A DNA stretch of 64,000 nucleotides, from the NCBI RefSeq assembly GCF_001412655.1, contig NZ_CP012996.1, positions 1,116,001 through 1,180,000 on the forward strand. Direction: 5' to 3'. The position numbers and the translations under genes are program-made. The notes under the pieces are model-generated. The model was not told the origin of the DNA and did not search any database. It saw only the letters and a program-made list of their open reading frames with translations. This document shows positions 37,387 through 47,060 of the stretch, piece after piece; position 1 is the first letter of the stretch, and each line of letters starts with the position of its first letter. The stretch is from Pedobacter sp. PACM 27299. Lineage in GTDB: Bacteria > Bacteroidota > Bacteroidia > Sphingobacteriales > Sphingobacteriaceae.

Positions 37387-38373
37387 TTAAATGGATAAAA
37401 CCTTAGTCATTTCTAACAGGTCGCTCTCCAATTTAAAAGTATGCCTGGTTAGCGCTTCGTCTATACTTGTCGTCTTTATATCATTTCCACGTAATCCAAC
37501 CATTTGCATGGTACTTCCTTTCAACAATTCATTCACAGCTGCAAAGCCTAAACGACTGCCTAAAATTCGGTCGAAACTACTCGGGCTGCCTCCACGTTGC
37601 AGGTGGCCTAATATCGTAACTTTCGTGTCATAGTGGTTAAAACTCTCTTTCACCTTTTTCGCAACATCATAAGCACCACCAGCTTTATGGCCTTCTGATA
37701 CAATTACAATGCTCGAAGATTTCTTGGTAGATGCACCAATTGCCAATTGTGAGATCAGTTCATCCAGACTGGTTTCTTTTTCCGGTAGGAGTACTGCCTC
37801 TGCGCCACTGGCGATCGCACTTCTCAGGGCTATACATCCCGAATCTCTGCCCATTACTTCAATAAAGAATAAACGGTCATGGGAATCTGCAGTATCTCTG
37901 ATTTTATCTATTGCTTCAATAACGGTATTTATTGCCGTATCGTATCCTAAAGTGAAATCTGAGCCGTATAAATCATTGTCGATCGTGCCTGGAATTCCAA
38001 TTACACGAATTCCGAACTTCTTTCCAAAAAGCTGTGCACCTGTAAATGTACCATCTCCTCCAATCACTACCAAGCCATCAATGTCACGGGCTTTTAAGTT
38101 TTCAAAAGCCAGCTGCATTCCTGCTTCAGTCTTAAACTCCAGACAACGCGCTGTTTTTAAAATGGTACCACCTAAGTGTATAATGTTACTAACGGATCTT
38201 GCGTCCATTGGGTTGATGTTGTTGTTGATCAAGCCCTGGTATCCCTGCAAAACCCCAAACATGTTGATTCCATTGTATATGCCGGTACGTACTACTGCTC
38301 TAATGCAGGCGTTCATCCCTGGAGCGTCTCCTCCAGATGTCAATACGGCGATATTTTTAATATTTGGTTTCAT
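37387..38373 (-). CDS. pfkA: ATP-dependent 6-phosphofructokinase
   Basis: PfkA phosphorylates fructose-6-phosphate, committing it to glycolysis. The 328-aa protein has the ATP loop GGDAPGMNACIR, GGDGTFTGA, the catalytic GTIDNDLYGSD, MGRDSGCIAL for substrate binding and HLQRGGSPSSFDRILG. It is a standard bacterial form. It heads the operon with the kinase homologue and gap; a palindrome GTGTA-N5-TACAC at 38396-38410 lies 23 bases upstream of its start. Confidence 0.97.
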   Translation of the reverse strand: MKPNIKNIAVLTSGGDAPGMNACIRAVVRTGIYNGINMFGVLQGYQGLINNNINPMDARSVSNIIHLGGTILKTARCLEFKTEAGMQLAFENLKARDIDGLVVIGGDGTFTGAQLFGKKFGIRVIGIPGTIDNDLYGSDFTLGYDTAINTVIEAIDKIRDTADSHDRLFFIEVMGRDSGCIALRSAIASGAEAVLLPEKETSLDELISQLAIGASTKKSSSIVIVSEGHKAGGAYDVAKKVKESFNHYDTKVTILGHLQRGGSPSSFDRILGSRLGFAAVNELLKGSTMQMVGLRGNDIKTTSIDEALTRHTFKLESDLLEMTKVLSI

Positions 38374-38938
38374 GATTTGTGATTACGAATATAGCGTGTA
38401 TTTTTTACACTAAGTAATTTATTTTTTATTTTCCTATGTAATTAGGATGCAAGTGTATTTTTTTGCCTCAATGTTTAAAAATTTAATAGTTTTTATAGTT
38501 TGATAAAAGATGTCTGTTGCTGTAATGATTTAGCAGCGCTGAAAAATTCAATATTCCGAGCCATTATTTCTACAAAAATCAGCATCATATCTTTATTAAC
38601 AAGATCGATCATCCCTGCATCCGAAGGATTAGCGCATGCAATATAGAAAACACGACTGAAAAATCCGATTCAAGAACTCATTTCCTGGCAGATTCTTTTG
38701 CAACATTATTTTTATAATTATACTTTTCATTTTGTTTTTAACTTAAATCCTGTTAATCTTGTTAAAACGAGATATTATTTAAGAACTTTATAGATTAAAC
38801 CCGAGTGGAAGAGATGGAGCGTATAGCAGCGGGTGTAAGGGAAAAGAATAGAAAAGATAAATAATCTACAACAAATTAACGCCTTAATTGAATTCAAGGC
38901 AGATTGAAAAATAAGTTTGATAAATAAAATTTGATATT
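38374..38938. other. 565-base AT-rich intergenic region
   Basis: No ORF, RNA gene or terminator is convincing here. It holds the pfkA promoter (minus) and the promoter of the Nudix-type regulator (plus). Seen elements are GTGTA-N5-TACAC at 38396-38410 and GCCTT-N10-AAGGC at 38881-38900, about 40 bases before the regulator start. These are possible operators for divergent control but were found by eye only. Confidence 0.4.
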
Positions 38939-39628
38939 TTGAAAGAAGTCTTACCAAAGTTTAATTCCACTTTCTCGATTGATTGTGTGCTGTTCGGATT
39001 TGATGAAGGAGAATTGAAAATTCTTTTGATTGAAAGAAACGAGGAACCCTTTAAGGACTGGTGGGCATTGCCAGGAAATATTGTTGGAGAAGACGAAAGT
39101 TTAGACCAGTCGGCCTCCCGTATTTTGCATGAGCTAACCGGTTTGGGTGATGTTTATATGGAACAATACTACACCTTTGGGGATGTAAACCGACATCCAC
39201 AAGGAAGGGTAGTGAGTATAGCCTATTATGCGCTATTGAGGTTAGGTGGCGATAAAGCCCTGAAACCACTGAGTAATTATGCCAAACAAGCCCATTGGAT
39301 CAATGTGCAGAACCTACCAAAGCTGGCATTCGATCATCAGCAGATCTTCGATAAAGGGCTGGAAAAAATTAAAAGAAGAATCAAGCACCAGCCCATTGCT
39401 TTTGAGCTGCTACCAGAGAAATTTACCCTCACACAATTGCAGAATGTGTATGAAATTATCTTGAGTAAAAAACTGGATAAAAGAAACTTTAGAAAGAAGA
39501 TGCTGAGCTTCGGCGTATTGAAAGACCTGGAAGAGAAACAAAAAGGAGTGAGCTTTAGGGCAGCAACCCTGTACAAATTCGACAAGCGTAAGTACGCCAA
39601 ATTATTTGGCAAAGAAATCTCTTTTTAA
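38939..39628 (+). CDS. NrtR/AraR-like Nudix-domain transcriptional regulator
   Basis: The 229-aa protein has an N-terminal Nudix domain and a C-terminal winged helix (FTLTQLQNVYEIILSKKLDK, then RNFRKKMLSFG). This fits the NrtR/AraR type, where Nudix senses ADP-ribose or a sugar metabolite. The Nudix box at residues 47-69 keeps Glu53, Arg61, Glu65 and Gly68, but the second and last catalytic Glu positions are Ile62 and Leu66, so hydrolysis is unlikely. The start is TTG at 38939, with no ATG in frame upstream. It diverges from the pfkA operon, which is a plausible target. A terminator lies at 39657. Confidence 0.82.
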   Translation: MKEVLPKFNSTFSIDCVLFGFDEGELKILLIERNEEPFKDWWALPGNIVGEDESLDQSASRILHELTGLGDVYMEQYYTFGDVNRHPQGRVVSIAYYALLRLGGDKALKPLSNYAKQAHWINVQNLPKLAFDHQQIFDKGLEKIKRRIKHQPIAFELLPEKFTLTQLQNVYEIILSKKLDKRNFRKKMLSFGVLKDLEEKQKGVSFRAATLYKFDKRKYAKLFGKEISF

Positions 39629-39656
39629 CCTCAGATACAATCAATTTCCTGCCTTT

Positions 39657-39701
39657 AAAAAAAGATGGCCACAGTATGTAAATACTGCGGCCATCTTTTT
39701 T
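39657..39701. terminator. Bidirectional terminator
   Basis: The A-run plus GATGGCC-A-CAGTAT (39657-39677) pairs with ATACTG-C-GGCCATC and a T-run (39682-39701), with one mismatch and a GTAA loop. It lies between the Nudix-type regulator and the converging TonB receptor gene. Confidence 0.85.
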
Positions 39702-39710
39702 ACCTCCGAT

Positions 39711-42428
39711 TTATTTCCCCTTATGGATGGCAATCTTATACTGATAAGTAGCCAGGAAATACCTCCTGAGAATCTGCTGTTCAGAAGTACTGACAGAATT
39801 TTCACTTGCATAGCGATAAACAGAGATACGCTGGTTTAATACATCGAATACAGATAATTTTAGTTGTCCACGGTCTTTTTTGAACATTTGTACACTGAGC
39901 GCAAGGTTCAATATATTAGCACTTTTTGAGAAGCCTTCGCTGAGGTTTGGGTTGTAGTTAAAGTTGTATTTACCATCAATGATGATTCTTTTTGGCCATC
40001 TTAAAGTCAGTTCCGCCCCAATATTATGTGAGGGGGTATTGATATTTTTATAATCTACTTTTTTATAGGTCGTGATGGATTGTCTGAAATCGTATTTCGT
40101 GCTGATGGTAAATAAAGATTGATAATTGAAGTTGAAACTCTGACTGGCGTTTGCATAATAATTGTATTGTACGCCCTCATCCTGATTTAGAAAAAAAGCA
40201 CTTCTGGTGGCATTGAAGGAAATATAGCTTTCCAATCCAAATTGCCAGTCCTGAGACTTTTTAAACTGCTTGCCAAAATTTGCGCCCACATAACCTGACA
40301 CTCCGCCATCTTTGTTAATAGGCGTGGTGGTCGTCGTTCCATTGGCGTCTATCGTGTTTTTTTCTATGGTATTGTTGTCAGTGAATGTTAATCCGCCATA
40401 GGCATTAAAATTGACCTGCTTTTCATTATTGTATTTGTAGAGATTTCCTATAAGCTCGCGATTGTATTTGGGCTTCAGCTCAGGATTCCCAATGTACTTG
40501 CGGAGCTGTGTGTACGTTCTGGTGATGGGCTGCATCTGAGCGATGTTAGGCTGTTCGATTTGTTCCTTATAGGAGATAGAAAAGCCAGGACCTTGAAAGG
40601 AAACTACTGGAAATAAGTTAAAGTATTTTAAATATTGATCGGGAATGGCTTTGTTAAACTTGTTTTGCAAGTTTTGTAAGGTGGCATTCATGCCGACTTT
40701 GATGTTGTATTCTTTTGAAAAGAGGTAGGAAAGCTGCGGCATTAGCTTTTGTGTCCAGGTATTCCTGGTCAGTTCGCTGCTCTGCTCAGCAAGAAAAACG
40801 TTGTACAAACCATCTGCCGGATTTTTGTCGTAATTGGATACCTTTTCTGTAGAGTTGATATAGTTAGCCCCTGCCTTGAGCTCTATTTCCAGGGATTTAC
40901 TGAGAGGGTAACTATAATCTATGCTGATTGCCGCATCATTCGATCGGTTATTATTGTCTTCCAGCCGATCTAAAAGTTCTGATTGAATCGTTTCCACATA
41001 AGACTTTAAATCCAGGAGAGAATAATTGTCAGCAGCTTTTCTATTCAAATTTAAAAAGTGCTCAATGTTTATGGATTCGCCCTCCTTTTTAAACCGTCTG
41101 AAGTAGGAAGCCGTATGGGAAAACCCACGTTCGTCCGACTGATTTGTGTGTACACTATTAGACTCAGACAGTTTCGGATGTAAGGTGTTAAAACTGCTGC
41201 TCATACCTGAATTTTGATGGTAATCGCTGCCTAAATTAAGTGTTGGCCGATACCGGAAACGATTTAAAGTATCGGGTGCCCATTCCATTAAACCAGATAT
41301 TGCATGTTTATTCTTGTTGTTCCGGCTTTCTGACCTGGAAGAAGAACTGAGTATGGTTTCTGCCAATGTTTGCTCATTAAAGTTTGTTGAACTAGCTGTA
41401 GTACGGGTATTGGTATAAAAATAGGTCAGATTGGTTTTTAGCTTTTCGCCATAATTATGATTGATATTTAGGCCTCCGCTGCTCACTTTTTCCATATGGC
41501 CACCCCAGCTTTGTCCACCAAAGGTGCCGTCATAAAATTCTGAGCCACCAGATCGGTCGAAACCTCCCATTGAGTATAAATCGTCCTGAGAAAAGCCGGT
41601 TTTATTCAGATTATTAGATAAGCCAATGAGACTGACCTGTAAAGTATCTCTAAAATTACTCAGGATTCCTCCTACTTCATAACGATCTCTGCTGCCGGAT
41701 CCAGCCTGAATTTTGCCTATAGTACTTTTTTTGATTTTGCTTTTTAATTTCAGGTTGATGATTTTTGAGAGCTCTGAAGAATTGAGCTTATGGGCCGGGT
41801 CATTTTCCCGGTCATCATACACCTGGATCTTATCAAGTAGGTCGGCATCCAGATTTCTGGTGGCCACCAATGGATCATTCCCAAAAAACTCTTTACCGTC
41901 AATCAGCAGCTTGCTGATCTTCTTCCCATTCACCAGAATAGAACCATTGCTGTTGACCTGCACCCCAGGTAATTTTCTGAGCAGCTCTTCTACTACGGCA
42001 TTTGGCCTAGTTTTAAAAGCTTCAGTATTAAACTCTATGGTGTCTTTTTTGATCAGTACTGGTGACCTTTCTCCCTGAATGATAACTTCTTTCAGGTGTG
42101 TACCACTAAATAATAAGGTGCCAAAATCTTTGACTTCTCCAGTTTTTAACTGCAGGTTTTGTCGGTAGGTCGGATAGCCAACATAAGAAATGATCAATTT
42201 TGTAGCGCGGTCCGTGGGAATACCCGATAATTTAAACCCTCCCTTTTTATCGGATAAGGTATAAGAGATTAAAGTGGTGTCTTTTGAATTGACCACCGCA
42301 ATAGTGGCAAATTCTATAGGCGCATTAGTGCTGGAATCAGCTAAAGAACCTTTTATGGCTGCTTTATTTTGTGCATAGGTATTAGATGCTATTAAAAATA
42401 GCAGGAGAGCAGCTAAAATTTTAAACAT
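39711..42428 (-). CDS. TonB-dependent receptor, outer-membrane barrel family
   Basis: Starting at ATG 42428, the signal peptide FKILAALLLFLIASNTYAQ is at the N-terminus; the frame is open 20 codons further, but those residues would precede the signal. A carboxypeptidase-regulatory-like domain follows (AAIKGSLADSSTNAPIEFAT). Then comes a plug with VIIQGERSPVLIKKDTIEF and LLRKLPGVQVNSNGSILVNG, then a large barrel. It belongs to the 900-aa TonB-receptor group without a SusD partner. No sigma/anti-sigma pair is adjacent. The ligand is unknown; a role in peptide or metal uptake is as likely as glycan uptake. Confidence 0.88.
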   Translation of the reverse strand: MFKILAALLLFLIASNTYAQNKAAIKGSLADSSTNAPIEFATIAVVNSKDTTLISYTLSDKKGGFKLSGIPTDRATKLIISYVGYPTYRQNLQLKTGEVKDFGTLLFSGTHLKEVIIQGERSPVLIKKDTIEFNTEAFKTRPNAVVEELLRKLPGVQVNSNGSILVNGKKISKLLIDGKEFFGNDPLVATRNLDADLLDKIQVYDDRENDPAHKLNSSELSKIINLKLKSKIKKSTIGKIQAGSGSRDRYEVGGILSNFRDTLQVSLIGLSNNLNKTGFSQDDLYSMGGFDRSGGSEFYDGTFGGQSWGGHMEKVSSGGLNINHNYGEKLKTNLTYFYTNTRTTASSTNFNEQTLAETILSSSSRSESRNNKNKHAISGLMEWAPDTLNRFRYRPTLNLGSDYHQNSGMSSSFNTLHPKLSESNSVHTNQSDERGFSHTASYFRRFKKEGESINIEHFLNLNRKAADNYSLLDLKSYVETIQSELLDRLEDNNNRSNDAAISIDYSYPLSKSLEIELKAGANYINSTEKVSNYDKNPADGLYNVFLAEQSSELTRNTWTQKLMPQLSYLFSKEYNIKVGMNATLQNLQNKFNKAIPDQYLKYFNLFPVVSFQGPGFSISYKEQIEQPNIAQMQPITRTYTQLRKYIGNPELKPKYNRELIGNLYKYNNEKQVNFNAYGGLTFTDNNTIEKNTIDANGTTTTTPINKDGGVSGYVGANFGKQFKKSQDWQFGLESYISFNATRSAFFLNQDEGVQYNYYANASQSFNFNYQSLFTISTKYDFRQSITTYKKVDYKNINTPSHNIGAELTLRWPKRIIIDGKYNFNYNPNLSEGFSKSANILNLALSVQMFKKDRGQLKLSVFDVLNQRISVYRYASENSVSTSEQQILRRYFLATYQYKIAIHKGK

Positions 42429-42545
42429 GAAGCGCGTTGTATGGTTTGTTGGTGTGTTTCCTTTTAGGAAAAACATCTGGTTACCCAAGTATACTGCATT
42501 TTCATAACTATGTCTAGTTAAATTATGTTAAAACATTTATGGCCA

Positions 42546-42582
42546 AAAAAAAGAGGATACCTGATTCAGGCATCCTCTTTTT
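42546..42582. terminator. Terminator hairpin after the second BadF-type kinase
   Basis: AAAAAGAGGAT-A-CCTGA (42548-42564) pairs with TCAGG-C-ATCCTCTTTTT (42566-42582) with one mismatch and an almost absent loop. On the minus strand it follows the BadF-type kinase stop and precedes the TonB receptor gene, so the two are separate transcripts. Confidence 0.8.
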
Positions 42583-42602
42583 ACTTTATAGTAATACTGT
42601 GA

Positions 42603-43460
42603 TTATTTATTCACAGTATTCATGTGGTAATCTACTAAATCATCTATAGGAGAACGGATCACTTTACCAACGCCCATTTCATATCTATCGGCCACCTGGC
42701 TTAAAATATCTCTGAAGCTATAACCTACAGATCCAACACAGTTTAACGTATATTCTTTGTAGTTTGGATAATGAATCACCAAATTCTCAAAGAATGCTGT
42801 AAATGCGAAATCTACTGTAGAGAAGGTATAATCTTCGTAATTGTCTTTATAGTCATATAAGAACTTGCTGAAACCAGCGCAAAAACGATTCGGAAGTGGT
42901 TTATTATAAATATGGTCAAAAATGTCCTCATTCGTTAAGGCAAAGTTATCATAGAAACTTTCTCTTAAACCTTTAGGCATATAACCTTTCATGTAATCAC
43001 TAAGAATTCTTTTTCCGATATAACATCCACTACCTTCATCTCCCAGGAAATAACCCAGAGAATCAATGTTCATGGTAATGTCTTTACCGTCATACAAACA
43101 AGAGTTTGTACCTGTGCCTAATATAGCTGCAAAACCAGGCTCGTCACCTAGTAAAGCACGGCATGAAGCCAATAAATCGTGTCCTATGTTGATCTTTGCA
43201 TTAGGAAAAACCTGCTGCATTGCATCTGCTACAATCTTGCGCTTGGCATCTGTTGAACAACCTGCACCATAGTAATTTACTTCGGTAAGTTTATCAGTTT
43301 CTAAATGATCCGGAAGAGATTTTCTTAACGAACCAACAATATATGCGGTATCTGAAAAGTATGGATTGTATCCCTCTGTATTAAATAGAATTTTTCTGCC
43401 TGCTTCATTAATTAAACACCAATTGGTTTTGGTTGAACCACCATCTGCAATAACTATCAT
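42603..43460 (-). CDS. BadF/BadG-family ATPase, N-acetylglucosamine-kinase-like
   Basis: The 285-aa protein has the full ASKHA set: phosphate-1 ADGGSTKTNW at residues 5-14, the catalytic-type Asp95 in IGHDLLAS, phosphate-2-like AILGTGTNSCLYDG, and SLGYFLGDEGSGCYIGKRIL. It is probably a sugar or amino-sugar kinase such as N-acetylglucosamine kinase. It is monocistronic with its own terminator and is the intact paralogue of the homologue inside the pfkA-gap operon. Which hexosamine it uses is not known. Confidence 0.85.
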   Translation of the reverse strand: MIVIADGGSTKTNWCLINEAGRKILFNTEGYNPYFSDTAYIVGSLRKSLPDHLETDKLTEVNYYGAGCSTDAKRKIVADAMQQVFPNAKINIGHDLLASCRALLGDEPGFAAILGTGTNSCLYDGKDITMNIDSLGYFLGDEGSGCYIGKRILSDYMKGYMPKGLRESFYDNFALTNEDIFDHIYNKPLPNRFCAGFSKFLYDYKDNYEDYTFSTVDFAFTAFFENLVIHYPNYKEYTLNCVGSVGYSFRDILSQVADRYEMGVGKVIRSPIDDLVDYHMNTVNK

Positions 43461-43918
43461 CTTAATTTGTTTTTTTCGGGATAAAAGTAAATAATCCTAA
43501 CACTTTTGTAGGGTTTTTTTTCATAAATTTAATTCTTTGGTTTAAGTTTTTAAATAATTTTCCGCCTTTATTGTACAAATAATGGCGTTTTTGCTCGTTT
43601 TATTTATTGATTTAAAGTTACCATATTGTTAAAAAAACACTAAGCCTAAAATACACTTGTTATTTTGAAATCCAAATTTAAAATCAAGCATTTACGGGAA
43701 TTGATATTTTAATTGGGAGAAAAGGACTTTTTTAAAATTTAAAAAACCTCAATTAAAAGGTTAATAAACGTTTTAGTAGCGTTAAAAGGTGTTTTTTAAT
43801 AAAAGTTAGACATTCTTGATTTAATGTAATTATCTCGTTAGCTCCCCGGATTTTGTACTGCACCTCTTTTTAACGACATTTAAAAAGATAATATTTGTAG
43901 ACAAGCTTATAACATAAG
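43461..43918. other. 458-base AT-rich intergenic region
   Basis: It holds the divergent promoters of the BadF-type kinase (minus) and the ltaE operon (plus). TAATATTTG at 43889-43897 is close to the -7 consensus, about 20 bases before the ltaE start. There are long A/T runs but no ORF, RNA or strong palindrome. Confidence 0.4.
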
Positions 43919-44962
43919 ATGATAGGAATAAAGATTGATTTGAGAAGCGATACCGTCACCAAACCAACGGCAGGCATGCTGGAAGCCATGATGACAGCGA
44001 AGGTTGGCGACGATGTTTTCGGAGAAGACGAAACCGTTCATCAACTGGAAACGAAGCTGGCTGCGACGTTTAATATGGAAGCCGGACTGTTTTGCCCCTC
44101 AGGAACAATGACCAATCAGATCGCAATCAAATGTTTTACCCAACCCATGGATGAGGTCATTTGCGATCAGACTGCGCATGTATACCGATATGAAGGCGGC
44201 GGAATTGCCTACCATTCTATGGCCTCTGTCAGGTTGCTGAATGGGCCGCGCGGTATCATTACCCCGGAAATGATAGAGCCAGAAATCAATGATGACAATA
44301 TTCATTATCCAAATTCAAGTCTGGTGGTATTGGAAAATACCGTTAATAAAGGAGGAGGAGCTTGTTATCACCTGGCCCAAATCGAACCGATTCATACCTT
44401 ATGTAATATTAAAGGGCTAAAATTACACCTTGATGGGGCCAGAATATTTAACGCCCTGGTTGCTACCGGCAATTCCCCAAAACACTACGGACAATATTTC
44501 GACGGCATTTCTGTATGTCTTTCCAAAGGACTCGGTGCCCCTGTAGGCTCTGTTTTGTTGGGCAGCAAAGAGATGATTAGAAAAGCGGTGAAAATCCGTA
44601 AAGCATTTGGAGGAGGCATGAGACAAGCTGGATTCCTGGCTGCGGCTGGAATTTATGCCCTGGATCACCACGTGCAAAGACTGTCTATCGATCACGATCA
44701 TGCTAAATCTCTATCTGCAGCATTAAAACAGGTCAATTATGTCGTATCGGTGATGCCCGTAGCAACAAATATTGTGATTTTTGAAGTCGCAGCAGGCTTT
44801 AAAGCCGAAAATATTGTCCATCTTTTGGCAGAGAAAGGCATCGCCTGCAATACCTTCGGACCCGCAACAGTCCGCATGGTGACACATCTTGACCTTTCAT
44901 CGGAGATGATCGACCGCGCCATAGAAATCATTTTACATTTACATCCTTCTGCTCATAAATAA
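43919..44962 (+). CDS. ltaE: Low-specificity threonine aldolase
   Basis: This PLP enzyme splits threonine and allo-threonine to glycine and acetaldehyde. The 347-aa protein has the family N-terminus [34 protein letters not shown], the substrate loop [13 protein letters not shown], and the PLP-Lys near residue 203 in [32 protein letters not shown] carries the Asp that pairs with the PLP ring nitrogen. It is the first gene of a tight ltaE-accC-ribE operon (gap of 7 bases). Confidence 0.92.
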   Translation: MIGIKIDLRSDTVTKPTAGMLEAMMTAKVGDDVFGEDETVHQLETKLAATFNMEAGLFCPSGTMTNQIAIKCFTQPMDEVICDQTAHVYRYEGGGIAYHSMASVRLLNGPRGIITPEMIEPEINDDNIHYPNSSLVVLENTVNKGGGACYHLAQIEPIHTLCNIKGLKLHLDGARIFNALVATGNSPKHYGQYFDGISVCLSKGLGAPVGSVLLGSKEMIRKAVKIRKAFGGGMRQAGFLAAAGIYALDHHVQRLSIDHDHAKSLSAALKQVNYVVSVMPVATNIVIFEVAAGFKAENIVHLLAEKGIACNTFGPATVRMVTHLDLSSEMIDRAIEIILHLHPSAHK

Positions 44963-44969
44963 CCTTTAC

Positions 44970-46457
44970 ATGAAGAAAATTTTGATAGCCAATAGGGGCG
45001 AGATAGCATTGCGTATCATGCGTTCTGCACGTGAAATGGGGATTAAAACAGTAGCCGTTTATTCGGAAGCCGATAGAACAGCACTTCATGTGCGCTATGC
45101 CGATGAGGCCATCTGCATTGGACCGGCAGCATCAAATCAAAGTTATCTGCTAGGTGAAAAAATTATTGAAGCTTGCCAGATAACAGGGGCAGATGCAATC
45201 CATCCTGGCTATGGTTTCTTATCTGAAAATGCCAATTTTGCCAGGTTAGTGCAGGCTTCGGGCCTGACTTTAATCGGTCCAACACCAGAAGCAATGGAAA
45301 TCATGGGAAATAAGCTTTCTGCAAAAGCAGCGGCATTGAAATACCAGATCCCTATGGTTCCAGGAACAGAAGAAGCCATCACTGATATTGAGGAAGCAAA
45401 ATCCAGAGCAGTAGCAGTAGGTTTTCCTATCCTGATCAAAGCAGCTGCCGGTGGTGGTGGAAAAGGAATGCGCGTAGTAGAACAGGTCAGCGATTTTGAA
45501 GAACAAATGCATTTAGCTGTCAGCGAAGCAACCTCCGCTTTTGGTGATGGTGCTGTGTTTATAGAGCGCTATGTGTCTTCACCCCGACATATTGAAATAC
45601 AGGTTCTGGGGGATGCTCATGGTAATATTGTACACCTTTTTGAACGCGAATGTTCTGTACAGCGCAGGCATCAAAAGGTGATCGAAGAAGCGCCTTCCAG
45701 CGTGCTTACAGCAGAAATCAGAGCAAAAATGGGTAAATGTGCCGTAGATGTAGCCAGATCTGTAAATTATGTAGGTGCCGGTACTGTAGAGTTTATTCTG
45801 GATGAAAATCTCGATTTCTTCTTTTTAGAAATGAATACCAGGCTTCAGGTAGAACATCCGGTCACGGAATTGATCACCGGACTGGACCTGGTCAAAGAAC
45901 AGATTAAAATAGCCCGCGGTGAAGCGCTTTCCTATGCGCAGGAAGACCTGAAAATTCATGGTCATGCGATAGAATTGAGGGTATATGCGGAAGATCCGGA
46001 GAATAATTTCTTGCCTGATATAGGCGTACTTGAAGTTTATCAGACGCCAAAAGGAAATGGGGTACGTGTAGATGATGGCTTTGAACAAGGTATGGAAATC
46101 CCTATTTATTATGATCCTATGATCGCTAAATTGATTACTTACGGTCAGAACCGGGAGGAGGCGATGGAAAGAATGATCAGGGCTATTGACGAATATCACA
46201 TTACCGGGATAAAAACTACGCTGGGTTTTGGTAAATTTGTGATGCAGCATGAAGCCTTTAGATCAGGGAATTTCAACACGCATTTCGTAAGTAAATATTT
46301 TAGTCCGGACCGGATAAAGCTGACTGACGAAAATGAAGCGCTGATGGCAGCAGTCATAGCTGCAATAACTTATAAAAAGAAACCAGATGTATGGATTGCT
46401 GAGCCTCAGGGACAGCAAATCAGCAATTGGAAAAGAAACCGCACAAAATATAATTAG
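44970..46457 (+). CDS. accC: Biotin carboxylase subunit
   Basis: The 495-aa protein is the ATP-grasp biotin carboxylase of an acyl-CoA carboxylase. It has ILIANRGEIALRIMRSAREM at the N-terminus, IHPGYGFLSENANFA, the glycine-rich loop KAAAGGGGKGMRVV, the ATP-grasp region FERECSVQRRHQKVIEEAPS and EMNTRLQVEHPVTE. It carboxylates the biotin of a BCCP partner. No biotin carrier or carboxyltransferase gene is adjacent; the neighbours are ltaE (7 bases) and ribE (3 bases). It is therefore an orphan subunit in the operon and may serve either fatty-acid synthesis or another acyl-CoA carboxylase. Confidence 0.92.
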   Translation: MKKILIANRGEIALRIMRSAREMGIKTVAVYSEADRTALHVRYADEAICIGPAASNQSYLLGEKIIEACQITGADAIHPGYGFLSENANFARLVQASGLTLIGPTPEAMEIMGNKLSAKAAALKYQIPMVPGTEEAITDIEEAKSRAVAVGFPILIKAAAGGGGKGMRVVEQVSDFEEQMHLAVSEATSAFGDGAVFIERYVSSPRHIEIQVLGDAHGNIVHLFERECSVQRRHQKVIEEAPSSVLTAEIRAKMGKCAVDVARSVNYVGAGTVEFILDENLDFFFLEMNTRLQVEHPVTELITGLDLVKEQIKIARGEALSYAQEDLKIHGHAIELRVYAEDPENNFLPDIGVLEVYQTPKGNGVRVDDGFEQGMEIPIYYDPMIAKLITYGQNREEAMERMIRAIDEYHITGIKTTLGFGKFVMQHEAFRSGNFNTHFVSKYFSPDRIKLTDENEALMAAVIAAITYKKKPDVWIAEPQGQQISNWKRNRTKYN

Positions 46458-46460
46458 CAG

Positions 46461-47060
46461 ATGTTTACAGGAATTATTGAAACATTAGGAGAAATTACAG
46501 CGATTAAAGAAGAAGGTACTAATCTTCATTTTACCGTTCAATCGCAATTGAGTAACGAATTAAAGATCGATCAAAGCGTGTCCCACAACGGGGTATGCTT
46601 AACGGTAGTGGCTTTAACAGAAAACACACATACCGTAACGGCTATTCAGGAAACTCTGGAAAAGAGCAGCCTGGCTCATTTAAAAATTGGTAGTAAAGTG
46701 AATCTGGAGCGTTGTATGCAGATGAACGGACGCCTGGACGGACATATTGTACAAGGTCACGTAGACCAGACCGCTACCTGTGTAAAAAGAGAAGAATTAG
46801 ATGGCAGCTGGGAATACCGCTTTAAATATGAGGCACAAAATGGAAATGTGACCGTAGAAAAAGGCTCAGTTTGTGTAAACGGAATCAGTTTAACGGTCGT
46901 AGGCTCAGCAGATGATGAGTTTTCTGTTTTTATCATTCCTTATACTTTCGAGCATACCAATCTTCATCAGGTGGACGTTGGAGATACCGTAAACCTTGAA
47001 TTTGACATCATCGGTAAGTATGTAGCCCGTTTAGTTGGCCGTACGTCATTACCGCTTTAG
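46461..47060 (+). CDS. ribE: Riboflavin synthase alpha chain
   Basis: This enzyme converts two 6,7-dimethyl-8-ribityllumazines to riboflavin. The 199-aa protein has two lumazine-binding repeats: MFTGIIETLGEITAIKEE with VSHNGVCLTVVAL, and DGHIVQGHVDQTATC with GSVCVNGISLTVVG. It starts three bases after accC and ends 12 bases inside the converging TPR gene. The gene is also called ribC in some genomes. It is full length. Confidence 0.95.
   Translation: MFTGIIETLGEITAIKEEGTNLHFTVQSQLSNELKIDQSVSHNGVCLTVVALTENTHTVTAIQETLEKSSLAHLKIGSKVNLERCMQMNGRLDGHIVQGHVDQTATCVKREELDGSWEYRFKYEAQNGNVTVEKGSVCVNGISLTVVGSADDEFSVFIIPYTFEHTNLHQVDVGDTVNLEFDIIGKYVARLVGRTSLPL

Noticed and set aside
37709..38413. Long open frame of 234 codons on the plus strand opposite pfkA
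   Set aside because: It is fully antisense to a certain pfkA gene, the protein resembles no family, and it has the Ser/Pro/Leu-rich look of an opposite-strand shadow.
39711..42428. Sigma/anti-sigma-controlled TonB receptor system
   Set aside because: No ECF sigma or FecR-type gene is adjacent, and the receptor lacks an evident N-terminal signalling (STN) domain.
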